Below the pieces are notes generated by a model, which worked only from the letters and a program-made list of their open reading frames with translations, did not search any database and was not told where the DNA came from. From Burkholderia sp. PAMC 26561 (GTDB lineage Bacteria; Pseudomonadota; Gammaproteobacteria; Burkholderiales; Burkholderiaceae), in the NCBI RefSeq assembly GCF_001557535.2, contig NZ_CP014315.1, forward strand, positions 1,364,001-1,428,000: DNA of 64,000 bases, read 5' to 3'. Numbering within the stretch: position 1 is the first letter of the stretch; the number at the start of each line of letters is the position of its first letter. Below are positions 27,730 through 36,097 of the stretch, piece after piece. Position numbers and translations under genes: made by a program.

Positions 27730-29117
27730 CGTGCAATTCCTCCTTGCTTGAAATCCAGTTGGGTATCGAGCGCATCTTCGTCGGGCGAGGCCGCTTCGAG
27801 CGAATACTGGTTGGCATCGACACCCAGTGAAATGACCGCCACGATCAGCAGCACCAGCACGCCCGAGACCATGCCGAGCACCCCGAATAACCCGAACTGC
27901 TGATACAGCAGCACGGCGGCGTACGACGTGGTCATGGACGCAAGCCGGCCGCATACGCCCGCGGCACCCGTTCCCCGCAAGCGCAAGGCAGTCGGGAACA
28001 ACTCGGGCACGTAGCCGAAAAGGCCCAGCGTGACGATGGCGAAGATGCAACTCACCAGGACGAAGCCAACGCACGCAATCGCCACGTTCGCAACCATCTG
28101 CGGATAGATGAAACCGAGCACGATGGTCATCGCCGAGAAAAACACGAGACCCTTGGCGCGGCCCAGCCGGTCGGCGCTGAGAAAGCCGAGCACCGCGCCA
28201 AACGGCGCGCCGAACGACATCAGCGTGGTGAAGCCCAGCGATGTCACGACGTCCCGGCCTTCCCTCACGAAGAAGGTCGGCAGCCACGCAACAAAGCCGT
28301 ACACCGCGACATTCACCGCGACCGCGGTAAGCGCCGCCGTCAGCGTGCGGCCGATCATGCCGCGCCGGAACAGTGCGCTGAACGGCAGTTGCGGGACTTC
28401 GAGATTCTGCGTGCGCGCGCATTCGGGCAACGGCCCGCGCTGCTTCGCCACCTCCGCTTCGATTGCGCTGACAGTACGCTCCGCTTCTTCAAGGCGGCCG
28501 ACCGATTCGAGCCAGCGCGGCGACTCCGGCATGCTGTGGCGCAAGGCCCAGACGATCATCGCGCCGATCCCCGCAATGCCGAACATCCAGCGCCATCCGA
28601 ACATCGGAATCACGACATAGCCCACACTCGTGGCGATCACGAGCCCGGAGTTGACGATCAATCCGAGCAACGAGATCCATCGTCCGCGATACGCCGGCGG
28701 AATGAATTCGCACAGCGTGCCGGCCGCAACCACGAGTTCCGCACCGAGCCCGATGCCCATCAGGAAACGGCAGCCGATCAGCCAGTAGATGCTCGGCGCG
28801 AACGCGGCGGCAATCGACATGACGCCGAACAGCGCGAGGTTGAACTGGTAAGAAGAGCGGCGTCCGAACCGGTCGCCGAGATAACCGGACAAGCCCGCAC
28901 CGATCACCATCCCGAAAAATCCCGCCGATACAAACAGCGCGTTCAACTGAAGCGTCGAGAAGCCCTGCTTCATCATCGCCGCGGCAACGCCACCGGCGAG
29001 ATACACGTCGAATGCATCGAGGCACGCTCCCGCGCTGATGAGGCCGAGGATCTTCCAGTGGAAGCGCGCCATCGGCAATCTGTCCAGGCGCGCGCCTGAG
29101 CTTACGAGTTGATTCAC
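27726..29117 (-). CDS. MFS transporter, probable organic acid importer
   Basis: A 463-residue major facilitator with about twelve membrane segments. TM1 carries an acidic residue (CLDAFDVYLAGG). The loop 2-3 signature GYLGDRFGRRSSY and a PESPRWL stretch after TM6 point to the sugar porter/aromatic acid symporter branch. It lies between the MaoC hydratase and the MmgE/PrpD gene and overlaps the latter by four bases, so it most likely imports the compound the operon degrades. Confidence 0.87.
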   Translation of the reverse strand: MNQLVSSGARLDRLPMARFHWKILGLISAGACLDAFDVYLAGGVAAAMMKQGFSTLQLNALFVSAGFFGMVIGAGLSGYLGDRFGRRSSYQFNLALFGVMSIAAAFAPSIYWLIGCRFLMGIGLGAELVVAAGTLCEFIPPAYRGRWISLLGLIVNSGLVIATSVGYVVIPMFGWRWMFGIAGIGAMIVWALRHSMPESPRWLESVGRLEEAERTVSAIEAEVAKQRGPLPECARTQNLEVPQLPFSALFRRGMIGRTLTAALTAVAVNVAVYGFVAWLPTFFVREGRDVVTSLGFTTLMSFGAPFGAVLGFLSADRLGRAKGLVFFSAMTIVLGFIYPQMVANVAIACVGFVLVSCIFAIVTLGLFGYVPELFPTALRLRGTGAAGVCGRLASMTTSYAAVLLYQQFGLFGVLGMVSGVLVLLIVAVISLGVDANQYSLEAASPDEDALDTQLDFKQGGIAR

Positions 29118-29142
29118 AGTCGTCTCCTTACTGTGAGAGTGA

Positions 29143-29202
29143 GTTGAAACGCCGTTCGTTCTTGGGCCGAATCGTCATCTCCTGCGGGTTGAAACGGTGT
29201 TC
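29143..29202. repeat. Direct repeat between MaoC and MFS genes
   Basis: Two 15-base copies, GTTGAAACGCCGTTC (29143-29157) and GTTGAAACGGTGTTC (29188-29202), match at 13 of 15 bases and start 45 bp apart. Both contain GAA-N6-TTC. They could be an internal operator pair before the MFS gene. No function is shown. Confidence 0.4.
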
Positions 29203-29702
29203 TAATCCCCCGTGCCGTGACCGCGTTTCGCGATCAGCGCGGTGCGCACGAAGTCCATGACCGCGGTGCCGTCCTGCTTGAATGCACGCGTGTGAACCGT
29301 GACGATGCCTTGCGTGGGACGGGATTTCGATTCACGCTTTTCCAGCACTTCCGACTCGGCATACAGCGTATCGCCGCAAAACACCGGACCTGTCAGCTTG
29401 ATCTCTTTCCAGCCGAGGTTGGCGATGGCTTTTCCGCTGACATCGTTGACGGACATGCCGAGCACGATCGCAACCGTCAGGCCGCTATTTACCAGCAACT
29501 GGCCAAATTCGCTTTTCGCCGCGTGAGCGGCGTCGCAGTGCATCGGATGAAAGTTCATCGTCAGCAAAGAGAAATGGATGTTGTCGGCCTCGGTGATCGT
29601 GCGGCCCGGACGATGTTCGTAGATATCGCCGACCGTAAATTCCTCGAAATACCGGCCATAGCTTGCGCGATACCGCTGCTTTCCCACTTCTTCGGCTTGC
29701 AT
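29202..29702 (-). CDS. MaoC-family dehydratase/hydratase
   Basis: A 166-residue single hot-dog-fold protein of the MaoC family. It has YFEEFTVGDIYEHRPGRTIT and the catalytic region ADNIHFSLLTMNFHPMHCDA, with the N-x-H-P-x-H residues expected for R-specific enoyl-CoA hydratases. It would hydrate an unsaturated CoA ester formed by the neighbouring enzymes. The ATG at 29702 is chosen over an upstream in-frame ATG because it places the protein start at the family position. It is the first gene of the minus-strand operon. Confidence 0.88.
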   Translation of the reverse strand: MQAEEVGKQRYRASYGRYFEEFTVGDIYEHRPGRTITEADNIHFSLLTMNFHPMHCDAAHAAKSEFGQLLVNSGLTVAIVLGMSVNDVSGKAIANLGWKEIKLTGPVFCGDTLYAESEVLEKRESKSRPTQGIVTVHTRAFKQDGTAVMDFVRTALIAKRGHGTGD

Positions 29703-29729
29703 GCTCGATGCTCCCGTCTCAATTGTTAG

Positions 29730-29743
29730 TTTGTACGGACAAA
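29730..29743. promoter_or_regulatory. Predicted GntR/HutC operator
   Basis: A perfect palindrome TTTGT-ACGG-ACAAA, 27 bp before the MaoC start. It has the GT-N4-AC core typical of HutC-subfamily operators. The GntR/UTRA regulator in the same operon is the obvious partner. Confidence 0.6.
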
Positions 29744-29781
29744 GTATCGGCTTGAAGTCGGGCAGCGTCAATCGAGGGTAT

Positions 29782-30765
29782 TCACCGACGACGTTCCTTG
29801 CTTTTGACCACAGCGCGGGGGCGTGGCCTGGTGGCTGGCGTTGCGGGCTCAGGCTGCGTTTGAAAGACAGTCATCCGTTCCAGGATCCACTTCAGCAACT
29901 CTTTGGCGGCTGCGGCGAGCGGCCGCCCTGATTTCACCAGCACCCGCGCCTTCGCTGCCTCGAAGACCGGATGCCTGATTGGCAGCGCCACCAGTTCGCC
30001 CGCGGCAATTTCCCGATACACCGAGAACGCGCCGATCAACGTCGCGCCCTCGCCGCGCTTCACGAAGTGACGTAACACCGCCAGCGAATTCGTCGTGAGT
30101 GTCGGGCGAATTCGCAGATTCTCTGCATACGCAAGCAGTTCGACCACTTGACCGAGACCGAAGGCCGGCGGCATCAGGGCGAGTGGACACTGCAGCATCT
30201 CATCGACGGTCACGGGACCGCCGCGCTGTGCGAGCGGATGCTGTGCATGGACGAGCAGCACGACGGGCTGCGACGCGGTTGCCCGGTATTCGATCTCCGC
30301 ATGCGCGGGCGGGTTATAAGCGAGCCCGATGTGCGCGCGACTCTCCGCCACCTCGACCTGCACGTTGTTGACCGGCAAGATGTCGACGGCCACGTCCAGG
30401 TTCGGGTATTGAATGCAGAAGTCCGTGAGCACCTGCTCCATCAATCCGTCTATGTACCCCTCGCTGATCGCGAGCCTGATCTGCCCGCGCTGCAGGCCAC
30501 GCAGTTCCTGTAGATGGTCTTCGAGTTGTTCCTGCTGCGACTGGCAGCCGCGCCAGTATTCAAGCAGATGCGACGCTGCGTCGGTCGGCTGAACCCCTCG
30601 GGCCTGACGCTCGAAGAGCACCGCGCCGATCTCTTCCTCGAGCAACCGGATCTGCCGCGTGATGACAGACGGGGCCGTGTTGAGACTGTCGGCTGCCGCA
30701 CGGATCGAGCCACAGGTAAGCACCTCGTAGAAATAGCGCAACCGCCGTTGATTCAGTTCTCGCAT
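29782..30765 (-). CDS. LysR-family regulator
   Basis: A 327-residue LysR regulator. The helix-turn-helix is [20 protein letters not shown] followed by [20 protein letters not shown]. The start ATG at 30765 follows GAGGAG, while an earlier in-frame start would add 71 residues of unlikely composition. The C-terminal 30 residues are an unusual Pro/Arg-rich tail ([19 protein letters not shown]). It is divergent from the MFS/M81 pair (157 bp between start codons) and lies in line with the MaoC operon 79 bp downstream, so it could control either. Confidence 0.88.
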   Translation of the reverse strand: MRELNQRRLRYFYEVLTCGSIRAAADSLNTAPSVITRQIRLLEEEIGAVLFERQARGVQPTDAASHLLEYWRGCQSQQEQLEDHLQELRGLQRGQIRLAISEGYIDGLMEQVLTDFCIQYPNLDVAVDILPVNNVQVEVAESRAHIGLAYNPPAHAEIEYRATASQPVVLLVHAQHPLAQRGGPVTVDEMLQCPLALMPPAFGLGQVVELLAYAENLRIRPTLTTNSLAVLRHFVKRGEGATLIGAFSVYREIAAGELVALPIRHPVFEAAKARVLVKSGRPLAAAAKELLKWILERMTVFQTQPEPATPATRPRPRAVVKSKERRR

Positions 30766-30922
30766 TCGCTCCTCGCCGGTCAGATGCCGCGTGTAGGTCA
30801 GTGTTGCCCGCAAGGCAACGATAGCCAACTTCGGTTGCTCTTGCTCGCCTAATTTTGGATGCCGACGATTGGTTTTGCAACGTTTTCGCGCCGTGCGCGC
30901 CCCATGTCTTCCGGAGACTGCC

Positions 30923-32215
30923 TTGTCCGCCATCCCTTCCACGCTGACCGACGACCGGCATGCCGCCTTGTACCGCAAACTGAACTGGCGACTACTTCCG
31001 TTCCTGCTGCTCTGCTATACCTTCGCGTATCTGGATCGGGTCAACATTGGCTTTGCCAAATTGCAGATGCAGAGCGATCTTGGTTTCTCCGATGCAGTTT
31101 ATGGACTCGGCGCAGGAATCTTCTTCCTCGGCTACGTGCTGTTCGAAGTGCCGAGCAACCTGCTGTTGCCGAAGATCGGCGCACGCAAGACCATCAGCCG
31201 GATCATGGTGCTATGGGGGCTGACATCGGCGGCCATGCTGTTCGTGCGCAACGAGCCGATGTTCTATGCAATGCGTTTCCTGCTCGGCGTCTTCGAAGCG
31301 GGCTTCGCCCCCGGCATGATCTTCTACCTGACCTACTGGTACAGCCGCGCACGCATGGCACAGGTCATGGCGATCGTGATGCTCGCGGGCCCGTTAGGCG
31401 GCATGTTCGGCGGCCCGCTTTCCACCTGGATCATGACGTCGTTTTCCGGCGCGCACGGTCTCGACGGCTGGCAGTGGATGTTCCTCGTCGAAGGCTTGCC
31501 CTGCGTGATCTTCGGCATTCTCGCGCTGTTCGTCCTCGACGATCGCCCCGCCGATGCCCGCTGGCTGAACGACGCAGAGAAGCGTCTGCTTGCATCGGAA
31601 GTCGAATCGTCGAGCACTCATCATTCGTTCGCGCAGGTCGCGAAGGACCCGCGTGTCTATCTGATGGCCGTGCCGTACTTCTGCTTCATCTGCGGGATCT
31701 ACGCGGTCAGCTTCTGGTTGCCGACGATCCTCAAAGCCGATGGCGTCACCGACACCATGCAGATCGGCCTGTATTCCGCGATCCCATACATTGCATCGGC
31801 GATTGCGATGACGGTTGTCGGACGCAGTTCCGATCGCCGCGGCGAGCGCCGTTATCACAGCGCCATTCCCGCGCTGATCGGTGCCGTGACGCTTGCGATC
31901 GCCACGTTCTACGGCGGCCAACTCGCGATCTCGCTCATCTGCATCACCATCGCCACCGCAATGATGTGGGTTGCCTACACGGTGTTCTGGGCGATGCCGC
32001 CGGACTACCTCAAAGGCGATGGGGCCTCGGGCGGTATCGCCCTCATCAACACGATCGGCCTCACTGGCGGCTTCCTCAGTCCCACGATCATCGGCTGGGC
32101 GCGCACCGCGACGGGCAGTCTCCAGGCCGGTCTGTACGTGATGGCCGGCTTGCTCGCGTTCGGTGCGCTCGTGTTGATCATGATGCGCCCGGCGGCCGCG
32201 CCGGCATCGCGCTGA
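30923..32215 (+). CDS. MFS transporter, anion:cation symporter type
   Basis: A 430-residue transporter of the ACS family (tartrate/phthalate/galactarate type), recognised by [20 protein letters not shown] in TM1/loop 1, [16 protein letters not shown] and the R-rich loop [10 protein letters not shown]. The proposed start is the TTG at 30923, which follows GGAG by 7 bases; the frame is open further upstream without a good ribosome-binding site. The M81 peptidase starts 27 bp downstream, so the pair is probably cotranscribed. It likely imports an organic acid or amide that the peptidase-like enzyme handles. Confidence 0.85.
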   Translation: MSAIPSTLTDDRHAALYRKLNWRLLPFLLLCYTFAYLDRVNIGFAKLQMQSDLGFSDAVYGLGAGIFFLGYVLFEVPSNLLLPKIGARKTISRIMVLWGLTSAAMLFVRNEPMFYAMRFLLGVFEAGFAPGMIFYLTYWYSRARMAQVMAIVMLAGPLGGMFGGPLSTWIMTSFSGAHGLDGWQWMFLVEGLPCVIFGILALFVLDDRPADARWLNDAEKRLLASEVESSSTHHSFAQVAKDPRVYLMAVPYFCFICGIYAVSFWLPTILKADGVTDTMQIGLYSAIPYIASAIAMTVVGRSSDRRGERRYHSAIPALIGAVTLAIATFYGGQLAISLICITIATAMMWVAYTVFWAMPPDYLKGDGASGGIALINTIGLTGGFLSPTIIGWARTATGSLQAGLYVMAGLLAFGALVLIMMRPAAAPASR

Positions 32216-32242
32216 CGCCTACTTTCTTCGAGAGGTCTTATC

Positions 32243-33781
32243 TTGTCTCATCAAGCACGCACCATCCTGTTCGCAGGCTTCCAGCACGAAACCAACACCT
32301 TCGCTCCATCGAAAGCGGCCTACGAAAACTTCGAGCGCGGCGAGGGATTTCCGCTGATGTCGCGCGGTGCAGACGTCCTCGGGCTGCGCGACGTCAACAT
32401 TCCCGCAGGCGGTTTCATCCGCGCGGCCGAAGCGGCCGGCCATACGCTCGTGCCGGTGATCTGGGCGGGCGCGAGTCCCTCGGCGCATGTGACCGTCGAC
32501 GCATTCGAGCGGATCACCGGCGAGATCGTCGAAGCGGCCCGCACACGCAAGTTCGACGCGGTGTATCTCGACCTGCATGGTGCGATGGTGGCCGAGCATG
32601 TCGATGATGGCGAAGGCGAACTGCTCGAGCGGGTGCGTAATGTGATCGATGTGATCGACAAGGTGGCTGGCAAGCACGTACCGATCGTGGCGTCGCTCGA
32701 TCTGCATGCAAACGTGACTGAGCGCATGTTGCGCTCGGCCGATGCACTCGTCGCGTATCGGACGTATCCGCATGTGGACATGGCCGATACCGGCGCGCGC
32801 GCCGCCGCGCTGCTCGAGCGGCTGATGGCAGGCGAGACCCTGCACCGCGCATCGCGGCGCCTTCCCTTCCTGATTCCGATCAACGGCATGTGCACGTTGC
32901 TCGAACCATCGCGCGGCATGTACGAGCATGTCGGTGCATTGGAAACCGGCGAGGTCGTGTCCGTGTCGTTTGCGCCGGGCTTTCCGGCGGCCGACTTTCC
33001 CGAATGCGGGCCTGTCATCTGGGCTTATGGTCATACGACGCACGCAGCGCAAGCGGCTGTCGATGCACTCTTTAACCGCATGATCGATCAGGAAGCCGCA
33101 TGGCGTGTGCCGTTCTTGTCGCCCGATGAAGCCGTACAGGAAGCAATGCATCTGGCCACCGGGGCGAGCCGTCCGGTCGTTATCGCCGATACCCAGGACA
33201 ACCCCGGCGCCGGTGGCGACGCCAACACCATGGAGATGCTGCACGCGCTCGTGCGGCATCGCGCGCAAGGCGCAGCGTTCGGCCTCATCTGCGATCCCGA
33301 AGCGGCGGCAGCGGCGCATCGGGCCGGCGTGGGCGCGCGACTCGATCTGTCGCTCGGAGGCTGGTCGGGCGTACCGGGCGATACACCGTTCAACGGCAAC
33401 TTCGAAGTGATGTTCCTCTCCGATGGACGTTGCCGCTACGATGGTCCAATGATGAACGGCATGCAAGCCGAACTCGGTCCCGTTGCGTGCCTGCGAGTCG
33501 ACGATGTGCTGGTCGCCGTGAGTTCGTCCAAGGCGCAGATGCTCGATCGCAATCTGTACCGGGTAGCCGGCATCGAGCCGGAATCCATGAAAGTGCTTGT
33601 CAACAAGAGTTCGGTGCATTTTCGTGCCGATTTCGAACCCATCGCCCATGCGGTGCTTGTCGCGAAGGCGCCCGGACCCATGACCGCCGATCCCGCCGAT
33701 CTGCCGTGGAAGCGCCTGGCGAGTGGCATGCGCACGAGCCCTTGCGGCCCCGTGTTCGTGCCGGAGACGGTTGATGAATAA
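32243..33781 (+). CDS. M81 family peptidase (MlrC-like)
   Basis: A 512-residue member of the MlrC/DUF1485 family, whose founding member degrades linearised microcystin. It begins at a TTG preceded by GAGAGG. Family stretches are FAGFQHETNTFAPSKAAYEN at the N-terminus, DLHGAMVAEHVDDGEGELL, SLDLHANVTERML and the C-terminal-domain motif ADTQDNPGAGGDANTMEML. The His/Asp clusters are consistent with a metal site. The natural substrate in soil bacteria is unknown, and microcystin is unlikely. Its pairing with an organic anion transporter suggests a small amide or peptide-like compound. Confidence 0.87.
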   Translation: MSHQARTILFAGFQHETNTFAPSKAAYENFERGEGFPLMSRGADVLGLRDVNIPAGGFIRAAEAAGHTLVPVIWAGASPSAHVTVDAFERITGEIVEAARTRKFDAVYLDLHGAMVAEHVDDGEGELLERVRNVIDVIDKVAGKHVPIVASLDLHANVTERMLRSADALVAYRTYPHVDMADTGARAAALLERLMAGETLHRASRRLPFLIPINGMCTLLEPSRGMYEHVGALETGEVVSVSFAPGFPAADFPECGPVIWAYGHTTHAAQAAVDALFNRMIDQEAAWRVPFLSPDEAVQEAMHLATGASRPVVIADTQDNPGAGGDANTMEMLHALVRHRAQGAAFGLICDPEAAAAAHRAGVGARLDLSLGGWSGVPGDTPFNGNFEVMFLSDGRCRYDGPMMNGMQAELGPVACLRVDDVLVAVSSSKAQMLDRNLYRVAGIEPESMKVLVNKSSVHFRADFEPIAHAVLVAKAPGPMTADPADLPWKRLASGMRTSPCGPVFVPETVDE

Positions 33782-33795
33782 AGCCGGCAGGCAGT

Positions 33796-33818
33796 GCAGG
33801 CCTTGTCCAAAGGCCTGC
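33796..33818. terminator. Hairpin between convergent genes
   Basis: GCAGGCCTT / AAGGCCTGC with a five-base loop, between the convergent M81 and LysR genes. There is no clear T-run, so it may act as a terminator in both directions or merely protect transcript ends. Confidence 0.5.
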
Positions 33819-33858
33819 GGCAGGCGGTAAGGCCCCGGAGCGGGAACTGCCTCCCCTG

Positions 33859-34716
33859 TCACGAAACCCGCACCAACCGTTCGCGCACATATCGGGCGAA
33901 CTCCTGCGCGATGAAGGGCGCGACCGATGGCAAGCGCAGACTGATCGCAAAGTTTGGCAAGGCCGGGAGATCATCTTCGCCCCGCAGGATTGCGAGGTCG
34001 CCGGGAATCGTCGATGCAAGCCATGCGGTGACCGCCATGTCGCTGCGCACGGTGGCGGTCGTCGCCTCGATGTTGCCGCTCTCGAACACGGTGCGCCATT
34101 CGATGCTCCGTTCCCGCAGCGCTCCAAGCACGACGGGCCTGAAGCAACACGAATCGGCGACCATCGATATAGGCAGCGGCCGCCTGAGATGCGCATTCCC
34201 GCCGCGCGCGCCGACCCAAACGAGTTGCTCGATGCGCAGGCATTCGCCGCTCGCAGCGTCGGCGGTCTCCTCTACCACGGCGAGGTCGAGCGAGCCGGCG
34301 CCGATCGCATCGATCAGTTCCGGTGACGTTGCGCACATGAGTGAAACCTCGACGTTCGGATAAGCCTCGCTGAACGCCTTGAACACCGGCGGGAAATGGG
34401 TCCCGACCAGATCGTACGGCACGCCGACCTTCAGCTTGCCTTCGAGCGGGCGGGCCGTCATGTCGTTCCAGATCTCGTCGTTCATGCCAAGCAGCAGCTT
34501 TGCCTTGCCGAGGAAACGCTCGCCGACGGGCGACAGTTCAAGCCGCCGGCCGTCGCGCTCGAACAGGAGGCAATCGAAAGTTTCCTCAAGCCGCTTGATT
34601 TGCTGACTGACTGCACCCTGCGTCAGGTGGAGTGCATTAGCTGCAATGGTCATACTGCCGGTGTTGGCCACCGCCACGAATGTGCGGACGAGCGTAATGT
34701 CGAGATTTCGGTTCAT
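33859..34716 (-). CDS. LysR-family regulator of the LysE exporter
   Basis: A 285-residue LysR regulator. The winged helix reads LDITLVRTFVAVANTGSMTI then ALHLTQGAVSQQIKRLEETF. The start at 34716 (MNRNLDITLV) is chosen because the helix-turn-helix begins at the usual distance. The longer frame overlaps the divergent LysE gene and its composition is that of a shadow frame. A LysR-type box (ATTA-N7-TAAT) lies in the 94-bp divergent region. It probably controls the LysE/cupin pair. Confidence 0.9.
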   Translation of the reverse strand: MNRNLDITLVRTFVAVANTGSMTIAANALHLTQGAVSQQIKRLEETFDCLLFERDGRRLELSPVGERFLGKAKLLLGMNDEIWNDMTARPLEGKLKVGVPYDLVGTHFPPVFKAFSEAYPNVEVSLMCATSPELIDAIGAGSLDLAVVEETADAASGECLRIEQLVWVGARGGNAHLRRPLPISMVADSCCFRPVVLGALRERSIEWRTVFESGNIEATTATVRSDMAVTAWLASTIPGDLAILRGEDDLPALPNFAISLRLPSVAPFIAQEFARYVRERLVRVS

Positions 34717-34721
34717 AGGTG

Positions 34722-34738
34722 CATTATGTCTCGTAATG
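34722..34738. promoter_or_regulatory. LysR-type box
   Basis: CATTA-N7-TAATG contains the T-N11-A pattern of LysR operators and lies in the divergent LysR/LysE region, 5 bp upstream of the LysR start codon. Confidence 0.45.
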
Positions 34739-34810
34739 GACGCCATCATGATTCGTCGTTTCACTAATGGACAGCAAGTGCTTACACTCCGGTCTCCTGC
34801 AAGGATGGCC

Positions 34811-35407
34811 ATGTCTGCCCACTCGATCGCCCCACTCGCGTTGTTTGTCACGATTGCCACGCTATCGCCCGGCGGCGCAACGACGCTCGCGACCGCATCG
34901 GGCGCGCGCTTCGGATTCATCCGGTCAACGCCGCTTTTGGCCGGCATTGCAGTCGGGCTCGGTACGCTTGCCGCTGCCGCCGCAGCGGGTCTGGCGGGCA
35001 TCCTGCTCGCCGCGCCCTCGTTGCAGACCGGCATGAAAGTCATCGGCTCGGCTTACCTGCTGTGGCTGGCCGTGAAAATTGCGCGCAGCGGGCCGCCGGC
35101 GGCGGGCAAAGGCAGCGCGGTGCCCGCCACGTTTGTCGGCGGTGCCTGTTTGCTGTGGCTCAACCCGAAAGGCTGGGCCATGGCGCTTGGCGCGGCGGCG
35201 TCCTTCGCCATGTTGTCGGACGGTCCGCTGCACCTCGCGGCGCTGCTTGGAGGCGCCTTCGCGTTGGCCGCGTGCGTGTCCTTGTCTATCTGGTGCGCCG
35301 CCGGCGTGATGTTTGCACGCTTATTGAAGACGCCGCGACAATGGCGGCTTCTGAACGGGTCGATGGCCCTTTTGCTAGCGGTATCGATCATTCCAATGTG
35401 GAGATGA
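34811..35407 (+). CDS. LysE/RhtB-family exporter
   Basis: A 198-residue membrane protein with about six helices and the LysE-family organisation: an N-terminal SPGG stretch (VTIATLSPGGATTLATASGARFG), a central AYLLWLAVKIARSG, then FVGGACLLWLNPKGWAMALG. These proteins export amino acids or related metabolites. The second ATG (34811) is preferred because AAGG lies six bases upstream; the ATG at 34805 has no spacing for one. It is divergent from a LysR gene and 3 bp before a cupin gene. Confidence 0.85.
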   Translation: MSAHSIAPLALFVTIATLSPGGATTLATASGARFGFIRSTPLLAGIAVGLGTLAAAAAAGLAGILLAAPSLQTGMKVIGSAYLLWLAVKIARSGPPAAGKGSAVPATFVGGACLLWLNPKGWAMALGAAASFAMLSDGPLHLAALLGGAFALAACVSLSIWCAAGVMFARLLKTPRQWRLLNGSMALLLAVSIIPMWR

Positions 35408-35410
35408 AAA

Positions 35411-35794
35411 ATGAACACGATGTTGTTTGCCGAATCCTTCGACCTGATGTCCGCCTTCGACGCAATTCAGGACTTCTGGTCGCCGAAGGTCGTGGCCCAG
35501 GTCAACGATCAATACGTCAAGGTGGCGAAAGTGCGCGGCGAACTGGCATGGCATAGCCACGAGGGCGAGGACGAGTTGTTTTATATCGTGCGTGGCAACC
35601 TGCGCATGGAGTACGAGAACGGGCGTGTGGTGCCGCTGGCGCAAGGCAGCATGCATGTCGTGCCGCGTGGCGTGCTGCACAACCCGGTGGCGCAAGAGGA
35701 GTGCTGGATCGTCTTGATCGAGCCGGTCACGACGTTGCACACGGGTAACGTGGATACGCCGCTTACAAAGACGCTCGCTCAGCAGCTTTCCTGA
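35411..35794 (+). CDS. Cupin-domain protein
   Basis: A 127-residue single cupin. The metal-binding motifs are visible as WHSHEGEDELFYIVRGNL (motif 1, His/His/Glu) and PRGVLHNPVA (motif 2, His). It may be a small dioxygenase, isomerase or sensor; the sequence does not say which. It follows the LysE exporter by 3 bp, so it is likely in the same transcript. Confidence 0.85.
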   Translation: MNTMLFAESFDLMSAFDAIQDFWSPKVVAQVNDQYVKVAKVRGELAWHSHEGEDELFYIVRGNLRMEYENGRVVPLAQGSMHVVPRGVLHNPVAQEECWIVLIEPVTTLHTGNVDTPLTKTLAQQLS

Positions 35795-36032
35795 TCCGTC
35801 ACGGTCGCCACGCCTGGCGCGTGGCCGTCGCCGTCAAAACCATCGCTTTTGATTCAATGCTTCATCATCTCTTCCCGTTACACGCATCACTCCAATAAGT
35901 TCCATTGATTCGCTTTCCTTATTTTTCCGTAGCGCAATGCTTTGAAAACCTCCGCGCGGTTGGCCGAGATCGACTTGCCTATGCACCAGGCTGTTTTTAC
36001 GATCGCACCAAATATCACACTTATCGCCAAGA
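35795..36032. other. Intergenic region before the metal ATPase promoter
   Basis: About 240 bp with no convincing gene. A hairpin GCCACGC-ctggc-GCGTGGC at 35807-35825 follows the cupin stop and may end that transcript, but it has no T-run. The 3' half is AT-richer and leads into the MerR-type promoter. No merR-family regulator gene is encoded here or elsewhere in the window. Confidence 0.5.
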
Positions 36033-36068
36033 TTGACTTGACCTTATAGGGGCTGCAGGGTGTCTACT
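36033..36068 (+). promoter_or_regulatory. CadR/PbrR-type MerR promoter-operator
   Basis: The dyad ACCTTATAGGGGCTGCAGGGT (36041-36061, 21 bases) has the ACC-N15-GGT layout of the CadR, PbrR and ZntR operators. A -35 TTGACC (36038-36043) is separated by 19 bp from a -10-like TCTACT (36063-36068). The 19-bp spacer is the hallmark of MerR-activated promoters. Transcription would start near 36075. Confidence 0.8.
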
Positions 36069-36097
36069 GGATGCACGATTCCAGCAAGGAAGTCACC

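Noticed and set aside
26347..28422. A 691-codon minus-strand frame covering the MmgE/PrpD gene and part of the MFS gene
   Set aside because: Only the part from 27729 downwards matches the family. The upstream 230 codons lie antiphase inside the MFS gene and look like a shadow; the GTG at 27729 overlaps the MFS stop neatly.
30859..32607. A 582-codon plus-strand frame across the MFS and M81 genes
   Set aside because: Arg-rich shadow translation of the real MFS frame (30923-32215), with no domain.
32219..33862. A 547-codon minus-strand frame opposite the M81 gene
   Set aside because: His/Arg/Gly-rich antisense shadow, a common effect in GC-rich genes. The plus-strand frame has the MlrC motifs.
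35807..35825. Hairpin GCCACGC-ctggc-GCGTGGC after the cupin gene as a terminator
   Set aside because: No T-run and a moderate stem; left as a remark in the intergenic entry.
36071..36097. ATG at 36071 as start of the P1B ATPase
   Set aside because: It lies directly behind the -10 of the MerR-type promoter and has no ribosome-binding site, whereas 36098 has AAGGA at good spacing.
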